Shown here one piece after another: positions 51,465-60,065 of a DNA stretch of 64,000 nucleotides. Source of the DNA: Rhizobium sp. BK251 (GTDB lineage Bacteria > Pseudomonadota > Alphaproteobacteria > Rhizobiales > Rhizobiaceae); NCBI RefSeq assembly GCF_004345245.1, contig NZ_SLUQ01000017.1, forward strand, positions 18,389 through 82,388, written 5' to 3'. Made by a program: the position numbers and the translations under genes. Position 1 is the stretch's first letter, and each line of letters starts with the position of its first letter. Below the pieces are notes generated by a model. The model was not told the origin of the DNA, searched no databases, and was given only the letters and a program-made list of their open reading frames with translations.

Positions 51465-52283
51465 ATGCGCCAACTGGTCTATCGGCAGTCGATCTGGACC
51501 CGCATAACCCACTGGACCTGGGCTGGTTGCCTGGTCTTTCTGCTGATGTCGGGCTTGCAAATATTCAACGCGCGTCCCGATCTCTATATCGGGCAGCAGT
51601 CGGGATTCGGCTTTGACAACTCGGTGCTTCGGATGTCGGCCGTCGAGACTCCAACTGGACCGAAAGGGCAAACGGAGCTGTTCGGCCACCAGTTCGACAC
51701 GACGGGAGTGTTCGGTGTAAGTGGGCCAGTATCGGATCGACAGTTCCAGGGATTCCCGAGCGCGTTAACGGTTCCTTCCTACCGCGACCTCGCTACCGGG
51801 CGCGTCATTCACTTTTTCTTCGCTTGGTTGCTGGTTGGGACGCTGCTGTTGTGGCTCGTCGCTAGTCTTCTTAACGGACATGCGTGGCGAGACCTCCTGC
51901 CGAAGGGTCGTGACCTGCGCGCGTTGCCAAATGACCTCATCTCCCATCTGCAGTTTCGGTTCAGTCACGGTCAGCGCTACAACCCGCTACAGAAGCTGAG
52001 CTATTTCACGGTCATTTTTGCACTCTTGCCCCTCATGGTGTTGACGGGGCTCACGATGTCGCCCGGCATGGACGCGGCTTGGCCATGGCTTCTGGAGATT
52101 TTTGGAGGGAGGCAAACTGCCCGTTCCGTTCACTTCGCTGTCGCATGTCTGCTGGTTCTGTTCTTCCTCGTTCACATCGCGATGGTTGTCGCGGCAGGGC
52201 CGATAAATGAGCTGCGCTCAATGATCACGGGCTGGTATCGCGCAGGCCTGGATGTCGAGTCGCCTTCGGAGAAAGAGAAATGA
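51465..52283 (+). CDS. Cytochrome b561-type membrane subunit
   Basis: A 272-residue membrane cytochrome b. Hydrophobic helices: WTRITHWTWAGCLVFLLMSG (heme His), GRVIHFFFAWLLVGTLLLWL (His), YFTVIFALLPLMVLTGLTMS and ARSVHFAVACLLVLFFLVHI (two His). A soluble loop of about 70 residues separates helices 1 and 2. GGAGA precedes ATG 51465. The stop overlaps the start of the Mo-dependent oxidoreductase gene, so it is probably its quinol-linked electron donor in the inner membrane, as YedZ is for YedY. Confidence 0.88.
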   Translation: MRQLVYRQSIWTRITHWTWAGCLVFLLMSGLQIFNARPDLYIGQQSGFGFDNSVLRMSAVETPTGPKGQTELFGHQFDTTGVFGVSGPVSDRQFQGFPSALTVPSYRDLATGRVIHFFFAWLLVGTLLLWLVASLLNGHAWRDLLPKGRDLRALPNDLISHLQFRFSHGQRYNPLQKLSYFTVIFALLPLMVLTGLTMSPGMDAAWPWLLEIFGGRQTARSVHFAVACLLVLFFLVHIAMVVAAGPINELRSMITGWYRAGLDVESPSEKEK

Positions 52284-53068
52284 TAAAGCAGAAGCTTTCC
52301 AGGCGTCGGTTGCTTGGGCTTGCATCGGTGGCCGGGTCGTCATTGGCCCTGGCCGGATGCAGCAACTTCGATTTTCTCGGCGATCAGGACGACAGTGTTC
52401 GCGAAATATTAGCCAGCGCAAACGATCTCACTTATCGGATGCAGCGCCTGTTACTTGGCAACACCTGGTTGGCACCGGAATACACCGAGGCGGACATTCG
52501 CCAGGAGCAAAGGCCAAATGGAACGACCGCGATCGACACCGACGAATACAACCGCCTGGCCGGCGAAGGTTTTTCCGCCTATCGGCTATCGGTCGGTGGA
52601 TTGGTTGAAAGGCCGACGTCATTTTCCCTCGCCGGACTGCGCGATATGCCATCGCGCACCCAGATCACCCGCCATGACTGTGTGGAGGGTTGGAGCACTA
52701 TTGCCAAATGGTCGGGTGTTCCGCTTTCGTCGGTGCTCGACCAGGTGAAGCCGCGCCCAGAGGCTCGGTACGTGGTGTTTCACTGCTTCGACAACTGGCA
52801 GAGCGGCGACACTGAGGTTCAGTTCTACGGAAGCATTGATCTTATTGACGCGCGACATCCGCAGACCATCCTGGCCTATGCGATGAACGGAGCCCCTCTA
52901 CCGGTTGCAAACGGAGCTCCGCTCAGGGTCCGCGTCGAACGCCAGCTCGGATACAAGATGAGCAAATTCATCAAGTCCATTGAATTGGTCTCGAGCTTTG
53001 CCGACATTCAAGGTGGTCGCGGCGGGTATTGGGAGGACCAGGGATACGACTGGTACGCGGGCATATGA
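52280..53068 (+). CDS. Molybdopterin-dependent oxidoreductase lipoprotein (YedY/MsrP-like fold)
   Basis: A 262-residue sulfite-oxidase-fold enzyme. Twin-arginine signal SRRRLLGLASVAGSSLALAG followed by lipobox Cys27, so it should be exported folded and anchored as a lipoprotein. Moco-ligating Cys134 is in TRHDCVEGWSTIAKWSGVPL; AYAMNGAPLPVANGAPLRVR and LGYKMSKFIKSIELV complete the fold. It pairs with the cytochrome b encoded just upstream. Reduction of periplasmic methionine sulfoxide or another oxidised substrate is a reasonable hypothesis, given the Met-rich peptide gene before it. Confidence 0.88.
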   Translation: MIKQKLSRRRLLGLASVAGSSLALAGCSNFDFLGDQDDSVREILASANDLTYRMQRLLLGNTWLAPEYTEADIRQEQRPNGTTAIDTDEYNRLAGEGFSAYRLSVGGLVERPTSFSLAGLRDMPSRTQITRHDCVEGWSTIAKWSGVPLSSVLDQVKPRPEARYVVFHCFDNWQSGDTEVQFYGSIDLIDARHPQTILAYAMNGAPLPVANGAPLRVRVERQLGYKMSKFIKSIELVSSFADIQGGRGGYWEDQGYDWYAGI

Positions 53069-53211
53069 CAGGCAATCGTGGGGCCACATTGCCGATGCGT
53101 AACCAGCCTGGCTTTGGCTTTAGGGCGTGTCGATTGTTGATTTCCGCTGCGAACTTATCGAGCGCGCTCAGTGAGCATGAGCATGAGCATGCACGTGCCG
53201 TCGGCCGAGGG

Positions 53212-53247
53212 ATGCCGTGAACGCGCGATTACGAGCGTTCACGGCAT
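53212..53247. terminator. 13-bp hairpin between convergent genes
   Basis: ATGCCGTGAACGC (53212-53224) and GCGTTCACGGCAT (53235-53247) pair perfectly with a 10-base loop, between the convergent ends at 53068 and 53329. No T-run on either side; possibly a bidirectional barrier. Confidence 0.6.
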
Positions 53248-53328
53248 GTCGCAGAAAGGAGTGAGAAGCTCCGCAGCTCACCTCAAGCGCACCACACGGG
53301 TGGTAAGGCTTTTGACGTCAAGGCGTTT

Positions 53329-54591
53329 TCAAAACGCGACCTGCAACCGCATCTGGAAGATATCCGCGTTTCCGTCGTCGCCGCCCAGGCTGCCAGCCGT
53401 CGGGTCGGCCCATGCGTGGATGTAGTTCGCCATCACGCGGGCGAAAGGCTCAGGATACCAGTTCAGGCCCAGCGTGACGTCTTGCTGGAAGCCTCCCTGA
53501 ATATCGTGGCTGTCGAGGTCGATGGCGGAGTAGCGGGCGACGGCTTCGAATACCCCGGCCCCGCCTTGTGTCACCCGCTGGTCCTTGCTGGGCTGCACAC
53601 GCTTGAATATGCCGATCTCGGTCGCGGTGTCGGCCTGCAGCACGTAGGGCGCTGCATTGCCGTTGATGACCCAGCCTCCCTGTACATATCCCCCCTGGAA
53701 GAAGGCGTCGGGTTTCGTGTCCCGATCGACCTGCGTTGCGATGTATTCGCTCTGAATTCGGAAGGGACCATTTGCCCAGGCGAATTCCAGGCCCAGGCGG
53801 CCGATCGAGTTCGCATCCTTGATGTTGCCCGTCTTGACGAGGTCGGCATCGAAAAGAAAGCTTTCCGGCGTGGTCGAGAACGAAGCGCCAACATCGTTGG
53901 CGAGCGAGTGATAGTTGGCGGAAACACCGAAGTGGACAACCTCGTGGCTGGTCAGGATCGGTGCATAGGTCGCACGGATCGTCCCCTCGATGCCGACACC
54001 GTCGACGCTGTGGTTTATGTTGCCTCCGAAGACGCCCCCGGCAAGTGTCCAATTGTCGCCATGCGTGCCGATGGCTGCACCCGTGTTACGCCCTGCGGGC
54101 CCGGACGCAAAGGCGGTCGGAAGCGAGCGCTCCATGAACATGATGTCATTGTTGGCCGTGAGCACATCGAGGCTGAATGGCTCCTTGAAATTGCCAAGCG
54201 TGATGGTGAATGGAGAAAAGCCCTTGTAGGTCGCGATCAGATTGTCGACTGGAGTCGTGTCGCTGCTGAAGTCGTACTGCAGCGCGAAGATCAGGTCGTC
54301 ATAGATCGTCAGTTTCGGCTCGAGCCAAGCCCGCCGAATAGCGGCATGCTTGGGAAACTCGTCCGTCACCGCCGAGCTGCCTCCAGACCCAAAATCACCT
54401 TGCAGACGACCACCGAGGTGGAATTTGATGCCGCCGTCAGGAGATTGCACGGTGAAACCGTGGTCGTCGACCGTCACCAGGCGGTCGCCCTTTTTCGCTT
54501 GAGTGGCTTCCTGTGCAATTGCCGGACTGCCCAAGATCGAAATGGCGGCGCTGGCCCACAGCGCCCGCGAAAGGCAATGAGCTTTTCTCAC
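53329..54591 (-). CDS. OprO/OprP-type outer-membrane porin
   Basis: A 420-residue beta-barrel porin. Signal peptide from GTG 54591 (LSRALWASAAISILGSPAIA). Mature part: DGGIKFHLGGRLQGDFGSGG, RRAWLEPKLTIYDDLIFALQ, GFSPFTITLGNFKEPFSLDV, MFMERSLPTAFASGPAGRN, and a C-terminal strand ending in Phe (NADIFQMRLQVAF), as expected for BAM insertion. GGGGGAG lies just before the GTG; the frame is open for 220 codons further upstream without porin features. Members are phosphate-selective in Pseudomonas; selectivity here is unknown. Confidence 0.88.
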   Translation of the reverse strand: MRKAHCLSRALWASAAISILGSPAIAQEATQAKKGDRLVTVDDHGFTVQSPDGGIKFHLGGRLQGDFGSGGSSAVTDEFPKHAAIRRAWLEPKLTIYDDLIFALQYDFSSDTTPVDNLIATYKGFSPFTITLGNFKEPFSLDVLTANNDIMFMERSLPTAFASGPAGRNTGAAIGTHGDNWTLAGGVFGGNINHSVDGVGIEGTIRATYAPILTSHEVVHFGVSANYHSLANDVGASFSTTPESFLFDADLVKTGNIKDANSIGRLGLEFAWANGPFRIQSEYIATQVDRDTKPDAFFQGGYVQGGWVINGNAAPYVLQADTATEIGIFKRVQPSKDQRVTQGGAGVFEAVARYSAIDLDSHDIQGGFQQDVTLGLNWYPEPFARVMANYIHAWADPTAGSLGGDDGNADIFQMRLQVAF

Positions 54592-55155
54592 AACTCCCCC
54601 GTCGACTCGTGTTCTGAAAACGACTTCATCAAGACCCGCACTATACATTGATTCAACGAATGTTCCTCTATCTTTAACCTGGGAAGCGGAGGTCGCTTCT
54701 AGTGCTTTGCCTCTCCCGGGAATATTCCCCCTGAAGGGAGGGAATTGAGGTTCATCGATGGCGACCTTGCACAAGTCGCCCGCCCATCGGGGCGGCGAAC
54801 CAGCACAACGTCCACGATTTTCGGGTTCAGGAAAGCCCCGCAGCCGAGAGGTGCGCCTGCCACAGATTTGCGTGGAGAGCGGCAAGATCCTGATCGAGAT
54901 GCATCGTCGTCGCGCTGTGCCTGCAAGGCATCGATTCCTCGAGTGGCGATACTCTAGCGCGACGACGCACGGATTTTCTCGATCAAGGGAGGGGGGCAGG
55001 ACGGCGCGGAAGAGGTTGAACGCCTGAGAAAATGGAGAAACGAGTGCCGCGATAGCCACCGTTCTAACGCATTTGTGATCGTCTGAAAGCGCCTTCACCT
55101 TGCCGCATGCTATTGCAAAACCTATCCTTTCCCAAATAAAAAGACTGGGGGGATC
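54592..55155. other. Region with no supported gene
   Basis: Upstream of the porin and the DUF982 gene. The open porin frame runs through it but lacks family features. It should contain the divergent promoters of the porin and the DUF982 gene. Confidence 0.4.
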
Positions 55156-55401
55156 ATGCTCAATCGATATTGGACCCGAGCAATCGTCGTCACGCTTCCC
55201 GACGGATCTAGTCGCAGCATTACGTGTGGCCGCGAGGCCGCAAACTTGCTCCTGGGGCAATGGCCAACAGACGATGGCGCTTTGCGCGAGCGCGCGCTGC
55301 AGGCCTGCTATAGCCTCGACAAGGGCATGGCGTCACCGGAGGCTGCCCGTCTGGCTTTCCTGGACGCATGCGTCGAAGCACGGATTTGGGCAGTGGGATA
55401 A
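55156..55401 (+). CDS. DUF982 protein (copy 2)
   Basis: An 81-residue DUF982 protein: SITCGREAANLLLGQWPTDD, ALQACYSLDKGMASPEAARL, AFLDACVEA. GGGGGGA precedes ATG 55156. An sRNA-like element ending in an intrinsic terminator begins 20 bases after the stop. Confidence 0.8.
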   Translation: MLNRYWTRAIVVTLPDGSSRSITCGREAANLLLGQWPTDDGALRERALQACYSLDKGMASPEAARLAFLDACVEARIWAVG

Positions 55402-55420
55402 TCAACACGTTTTGACGTCG

Positions 55421-55508
55421 TGAGGGAACAGATCAGGGCGCCCTGCGTTTGCCCCATGTTCATATCATCACGTCCCGGACTGCCCCGCTTTGCCAGCGGG
55501 GCTTTTTT
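55421..55508 (+). ncRNA. sRNA-like element A, mmgR/suhB-like
   Basis: TGAGGGAACAGATCAGGGCG (55421-55440) is followed by the box GTTCATATCAT (55458-55468) and, 13 bases later, an intrinsic terminator: GCCCCGCT / AGCGGGGC stem (55482-55502) with six T. As I remember it, this layout matches the rhizobial trans-acting sRNA family alpha-r8 (MmgR; Rfam 'suhB'). The second element at 59955-60065 shares the GGGAA start, the 11-base box and the terminator. The transcript start is not defined by the sequence. Confidence 0.55.
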
Positions 55509-55648
55509 CATCCGCACCGGATGGCGTAGTGCCGATGCCGTAGTCAGCCCGGGTTCCTCGCTCGAACGGTGGTCTTTCAATTTGCGATTCGATAGCTAGC
55601 GTAGCGCCGTTGCGTTAGCCCTCAGCGACGCAATATGTTGGCGACTTT

Positions 55649-55677
55649 GCCCTGCTCTTTGCGAGCGGGGCATTTTT
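55649..55677 (+). terminator. Intrinsic terminator
   Basis: GCCCTGCTC and GAGCGGGGC (one G-U) with a short loop, followed by ATTTTT. It lies in the spacer before the small gene at 55721; the transcript it ends is not evident and may be another small RNA. Confidence 0.6.
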
Positions 55678-55720
55678 GCTTCCAAGTAGCCAGACACAAC
55701 GGCCGCCGTTATGCTGCGTT

Positions 55721-55918
55721 ATGGTGCAGATCCACTCACCGTCCCGCCCGGCGGATCAACCCTACCGGTTGCTCGATTGCCAGCAAGCGATCGAGCTCGC
55801 GTTTCAGGATTTGGTGGAGAAGGCGGCGCGGCAGGGATGGAGCGAGGAGGAAATCCTTGACGCTCTGATGGAGCTTGCCGAATACAGGTTGCTCTACGGG
55901 CGGGCGGATGCCCCATGA
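55721..55918 (+). CDS. Small conserved-looking hypothetical protein
   Basis: A 65-residue product: PYRLLDCQQAIELAFQDLVE followed by ARQGWSEEEILDALMELAEY. It is helical and acidic, like small rhizobial proteins. The stop overlaps the next start (ATGA), which supports translation of both. No clear binding site is visible before ATG 55721. Confidence 0.6.
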   Translation: MVQIHSPSRPADQPYRLLDCQQAIELAFQDLVEKAARQGWSEEEILDALMELAEYRLLYGRADAP

Positions 55919-56211
55919 CCAGGACGACGGACTTCGTCGCCGAACTGATCCGGGCCGCCAACGAGATCGACAAACTGACACCGCTTGAGTGTCACCGGCT
56001 CCTCGATCGCGCGGCGTCAACCAAATGGGCACTGCGAGATTTGCTGGACGCTACAGGCAAGGTCGTACCGATAGAGCGAGGCATCGGCAGGGAACAGCCG
56101 CAGCTGTCAGCAATGCTGCACAACATACCGGACGAGATCGTGGCCCACGCCCTGCTGCATGCCGCCGACGAGATCAGGCGGTTGCGCATTCTGGTTCACG
56201 AGGAAGGGTAG
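55915..56211 (+). CDS. Small hypothetical protein
   Basis: A 98-residue helical protein: DFVAELIRAANEIDKLTPLE, LLDRAASTKWALRDLLDATG, DEIVAHALLHAADEIRRLRI. It overlaps the upstream small gene by four bases, forming a two-gene unit. Family unknown to me. Confidence 0.65.
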   Translation: MTRTTDFVAELIRAANEIDKLTPLECHRLLDRAASTKWALRDLLDATGKVVPIERGIGREQPQLSAMLHNIPDEIVAHALLHAADEIRRLRILVHEEG

Positions 56212-56262
56212 GCCAGTGGAACAAAGCCGTCAGGTCGCTGTTGATGTCTGATGGAGACCTCG

Positions 56263-56517
56263 ATGAGCTATCACGCCAATGACAACCCGAAACCACATCG
56301 AAATAAAAGCTTTAGCCGATCGTCCCTTTGGACCGGTTTGGCGATTGTCATGGCGCTTGTTGCTGTCGGAGCAGTCGCCTGGACGTTTTGGAGCGTTGAC
56401 ACCGACCTCGCTACGGCGGCTTCTGCATCGTCACTCACCCAACCGGAACCCAAACCGGCTCTGACTATTCCTGCGCCGAGCCCAGACGCGCCCGCAATCA
56501 AACCTGCACGACCCTAG
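56263..56517 (+). CDS. Small single-pass membrane protein
   Basis: An 84-residue protein with one membrane helix (SLWTGLAIVMALVAVGAVAW) after a basic N-terminus, then a Pro/Ala-rich tail (TQPEPKPALTIPAPSPDAPA) probably in the periplasm. GGAGA lies before ATG 56263. Similar short proteins occur in rhizobia without known role. Confidence 0.65.
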   Translation: MSYHANDNPKPHRNKSFSRSSLWTGLAIVMALVAVGAVAWTFWSVDTDLATAASASSLTQPEPKPALTIPAPSPDAPAIKPARP

Positions 56518-56774
56518 AGCTGGCTATGCTGCCGGACCTCAACCGGCGCTTCACGAGCGGCGGCAATAAATGCCAGACGCGCCTGCGCCGGAGTAGACAG
56601 ACCTTCCTCCACGGCAGAGCATATTTGAAGGGCCGCAAAGAAGTGACGCCCGCTGGTCGTCGGCCACCTCGTCAGCAGTATGTCCAGAGCTTCGCTGGCA
56701 GTGTTCACGGGGACGCCATCGCCGCTTTTGCTGCACTCCACAACCACGGCTCCACCCCAATCCACGCTGGGCAT
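56514..56774 (-). CDS. DUF982 protein (copy 3)
   Basis: About 86 residues: VNTASEALDILLTRWPTTSG, HFFAALQICSAVEEGLSTPA, QARLAFIAAAREA. The longer frame opens at 56834; I chose ATG 56774 (GGCGGA upstream) from the usual family start. It converges with the small membrane protein gene, sharing four bases at the ends. Confidence 0.75.
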   Translation of the reverse strand: MPSVDWGGAVVVECSKSGDGVPVNTASEALDILLTRWPTTSGRHFFAALQICSAVEEGLSTPAQARLAFIAAAREAPVEVRQHSQL

Positions 56775-56964
56775 CGATAATCCGCCAAACTGCGCCTCTT
56801 CGAATGCCATGTAGAGGCCAACGGGGAAGGTCAAGACGCACTAGCGATGCGTTGCAGCGCGTGATTGAAAAGATAGACCTTTCAATAATCCACAAGTGGC
56901 GTAAACTGGAAACGTCGGCCCCACAGACTATCGGCGGGGACCGCTTGGGAGTTTATACGCGCTC

Positions 56965-57189
56965 TTGACGGATAACGGAGGGCACGACATCCTCCAAACT
57001 CTCATCTCATTGTCAGACCAGGAAATTGAACTCGTGATCGGCGCGGTGCGTGAGTGGTGCGCTGAGAACCATTGCGAGATCGATAGCAGCGAAGGCCGGC
57101 GGGCTATGACTGCCGCAGTCGACGTGCTCCAAGCCAGCCCGTCCCGGAGCGTGTTTCTGCAGGAACTGTCCCAGCGGATGGGTGCTTAG
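56965..57189 (+). CDS. Small hypothetical protein
   Basis: A 74-residue product: ILQTLISLSDQEIELVIGAV, REWCAENHCEIDSSEGRRAM, VFLQELSQRMGA. It starts at TTG 56965 with no clear binding site. Helical, soluble, no family recognised. Confidence 0.5.
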   Translation: MTDNGGHDILQTLISLSDQEIELVIGAVREWCAENHCEIDSSEGRRAMTAAVDVLQASPSRSVFLQELSQRMGA

Positions 57190-57271
57190 GCACTTGGAGT
57201 GAACCCCTCGGGCTGGACCAACAGGGCCGAAAAAACTGATACGTTCTGTGGGCCTCAATCGGAGAAGGCTC

Positions 57272-57730
57272 ATGAAGTCACGAGGTCCATACCGCCGGCA
57301 TTCGACGCAGTTCAAATTGCAGCTATGCCAGGACATCCGCAGTGGCGTTGTTGGACGCCGCGATGCCCAACGCACCTATAGCGTCTCAGCCAATCTCATT
57401 CAGCTTTGGCTGACGCAGTTCGACCGCGGCGAACTGAATGACGAGGAAGCCGAGGCCAGCGTTGTCGCTGAATACGAGGCTCGGATCGCCGCGCTGGAAC
57501 GCAAGGTCGGCCAGCTCACCATGGAGTTGGACCTGGCCAAAAAAACGCCGCGCCCGTCAACCGTCGGCGACAACGAGAGGTCCTTCATCGTCACCGGCCC
57601 ACGGCCTGCTCCGTCAGACGGGACGCCGGTCTTCGCAACTGTCCGCAGGAAGCCGAGAAGCTGGGACCACACGAGCGACCACGCACCTGTCATGATCGAG
57701 CTCGATCTCCCAAGGACGGAGGGCAACTGA
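57272..57730 (+). mobile_element. IS3-type OrfA fused to a copied exonuclease III tail
   Basis: Residues 1 to about 120 are an IS3-family OrfA: helix-turn-helix RRHSTQFKLQLCQDIRSGVV, SANLIQLWLTQFDRGELNDE, then leucine-zipper-like AEYEARIAALERKVGQLTME. From 57635 the sequence switches in frame to a near copy of the 3' end of xth (39011 onward), giving TVRRKPRSWDHTSDHAPVMI and stop. OrfB and the element's ends are missing. GGAGAA precedes ATG 57272. An open chimeric frame of 152 codons results; expression is unknown. Confidence 0.8.
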
Positions 57731-57849
57731 TACAGACTGCCGAAACTAACCGGTTCCCCGCCCAATTCTTGGCATGTCATGCCGCGCTCATCTGGTGATG
57801 GTAACCCCCGCGGCATATTTCCATTCGGCCTACGAAGGGTTAATACGAG

Positions 57850-58062
57850 CTAGACGTCGCTGATCGACGCGAGATGGACCTCCACTTCACGTCGGCGCTT
57901 TTCGTCCATCGGTTCGATGTTTTCTCTCCAGAAAGCCTCCGCTTCCGGGGTATCCTTCTCCCATTGCCTCGTAGATACAATGTTATCGTCGATCTTGACG
58001 AGCTTGCGTCCGCCGAGTCGCATGTATTCTTCAGCGATCTTAAACGACTGGGTCTTCTCCAT
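57850..58062 (-). CDS. Small IDDN-motif protein (intact copy)
   Basis: A 70-residue protein MEKTQSFKIAEEYMRLGGRK, then KIDDNIVSTRQWEKDTPEAE and REVEVHLASISDV. AAGGAGGAAACG precedes ATG 58062. It is the intact relative of the frameshifted gene at 41721. No function is known; the compact, charged makeup suggests a soluble regulator or binding protein. Confidence 0.7.
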   Translation of the reverse strand: MEKTQSFKIAEEYMRLGGRKLVKIDDNIVSTRQWEKDTPEAEAFWRENIEPMDEKRRREVEVHLASISDV

Positions 58063-58561
58063 GACGTTTCCTCCTTACTCATATAAAAAGAGAGGATCGT
58101 CCAATTGTTCCCGCCTGCCGAATTCGCTGAGGGCCTCTCCCGTTAAAATTCCGGCCTGCTAACCCCGAAAGACCCGGCGGTTTATTCGAGAACAGCGTTC
58201 AAGGCTCTCGTGAACAACGCCTCCATTAGCTGCCACTCTTGGACTCGATATGGAATAGCATCCAAAACTTCCGGCGTCGCTCTTTTACGCGCTCACATGT
58301 CGGGATCGTCTCGGACCTCGAGGCTTGGATGAGGTTCTACGAGTCATCGAGACCTTGGACAAGTTCCTCGGTGAGGACAGCGAACGCATCTCCCTGCGGG
58401 TGCCCGAGAGAGAACCGATCACCGAGACTGAGCACTCCAGCGTGCGAAGACAACAGCGCTTGAAATGACCGCGTTCGGTACAGCGGCGGCCGCCGAAGCG
58501 TCTACGACTGTACCGCCCTGAGCAAAGGGCACCTTCGACGACGAAGAGCCATGCTGCCGGT
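58063..58561. other. Region with a coding trace but no intact gene
   Basis: At about 58325-58468 a plus-strand frame reads GLDEVLRVIETLDKFLGEDS and RISLRVPEREPITETEHSSV and ends at a TGA; it looks like the end of a small gene whose start I could not find. The rest shows nothing. Confidence 0.35.
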
Positions 58562-58858
58562 CTAAGCGCTTCCGACATTGCGGTTGCGCGCCATGACAAA
58601 AAAGCTGGAAACTCCTCCAACCTCGGCAAGCATGCCCGACTTCTTGACAAAGCGTTCGAAGTTCTCACGGACGGCGCTTAACGGAAACGCTCCCTGGGCG
58701 GCCTTGCGGCAGGCTCTGTACAGCGTCTCATAGGCTAGGTCACGGCGCTCATGCGGCCAGTCGTCGAGGAGATCAAACGCTTCTTCAAGGCAGGTAATCT
58801 CGTCTATGAAGTGCGAGCGCTGCACATAGACTGCGCGATCAAAAAATGAAGGAGCCAT
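58562..58858 (-). CDS. DUF982 protein (copy 4)
   Basis: A 98-residue DUF982 protein: ITCLEEAFDLLDDWPHERRD, LAYETLYRACRKAAQGAFPL, AVRENFERFVKKSGM. A strong GGAGG site precedes ATG 58858. It is the longest of the four copies, with an extra C-terminal tail. Confidence 0.78.
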   Translation of the reverse strand: MAPSFFDRAVYVQRSHFIDEITCLEEAFDLLDDWPHERRDLAYETLYRACRKAAQGAFPLSAVRENFERFVKKSGMLAEVGGVSSFFVMARNRNVGSA

Positions 58859-59954
58859 ATTCCGCCTCCGCTATTTTGGCCGTCCGATGGTTCAAAAATT
58901 ACGAAAGTGGACTTGATGTTCAAGGCGGAAACTGCGTTGCGACGCAGCAATTCGAAAGCAAAATTGGCTGCGCGAGCGTGGAGCCACTGCCGGTTGCCCT
59001 CCTGACCCGGGAGACCTTTCTGAGTAGGTCAAAGGATAACCCTTGCTGTTTCATGCACGTATTTGACGATGGAATCCTTCTGCGCCTCTTGTTTAGGAAC
59101 GGCCGGCGCAACTTTTGGGATCCGCGCCAATCCTCCAGATGACGGCTCGGCGGTGACGAACAAATTTTGGCCGACAGCCTGAATGTTTACCACCCGCACC
59201 GATCATCTCGCTCAAAAAAGATTTATGCTTGTTGTTTGCTCGGCCGTACAGACAGGCGGCGCTTGAGATTGGCGACTCGCGGAAGTGTTAGTTTTCGCAA
59301 TGTTGGCTTGGAACCTAGAAGCCTCGTCGCTGTTAGAAAAACGGGTCGAGTAATCTGGGAACACCGTCCCTCAAATTGGGGTCGCCAGTCGACCTGCCCC
59401 GGCGCTTGCCTCTTCCGTCGGGGCTTTCGTATTTCTCAACGGTGCCCGGAACAGACGGGCTGGCTTTGAGTTTTCGAACCTGCGGCCGGTCCATCAAGAC
59501 GTTTTCCGGCGGCCGCTAAGGCCCCGATGCTATTCCAGGCTTTGGTGTCGGGGCCGCTCCGTTGATGAATGGGAGTTCTCGACGCTCTCTGCTGGCAACT
59601 AGGCAGTGGCGATCAACATTGTTGCACGCGCGGCCATAACTATGAGACCCACCCAATTGCTCGTTATGCCCAGGAATCCAAGGCCCTGAGCACGAGGTTC
59701 CAATGTCGAAGTAGTGTCGTTTGCCGCTTCGCGGTGCCGATCACTGAGCGGCCGACTGGCGAACGCCTCCCAAACCAGGAGAAGAATTCCGAAAATTACG
59801 AGACTTGTGCCTACCGGGATTTATCATCACGATCAGCCCTCCTCGTTGGTTTGCTAGATTAGATTAACTTTCCACAGCGACCAGCGTTCGGCCGATGCCC
59901 CGATCGTTTTTCTCGCACAGCAAGATAGCTGGTCTTCGGAGGGATTCGCACGGG
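58859..59954. other. 1.1-kb region without a recognised gene
   Basis: Short frames on both strands have no family features. A perfect 8-bp stem, GGCCCCGA (59520-59527) with TCGGGGCC (59548-59555), and a weaker CCCCG/CGGGG hairpin near 59396-59425 are the only structure I see. The stretch may hold small RNAs or regulatory DNA, given the sRNA-like element right after it. Confidence 0.4.
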
Positions 59955-60065
59955 CGTCGTTGGGGGAAAGGATTGGGCCGATGGAACCAATCACAGTATT
60001 GCGCGTTCTCTCGCCGTTCATATCATGATCTTCTATCAGCCCCGCCTGGCAAGCGGGGCTTTTTT
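59955..60065 (+). ncRNA. sRNA-like element B, mmgR/suhB-like
   Basis: CGTCGTTGGGGGAAAGGATT (59955-59974) resembles the start of element A. The identical box GTTCATATCAT lies at 60016-60026 and an intrinsic terminator, GCCCCGC / GCGGGGC plus six T, at 60039-60065, 12 bases after the box. The middle part is longer and different. It is a paralog or a decayed copy of the element at 55421-55508. Confidence 0.5.

Noticed and set aside
53176..53193. Short GAGCAT repeats (TGAGCATGAGCATGAGCAT)
   Set aside because: Only three hexamer units in non-coding DNA; not a CRISPR or meaningful repeat array.
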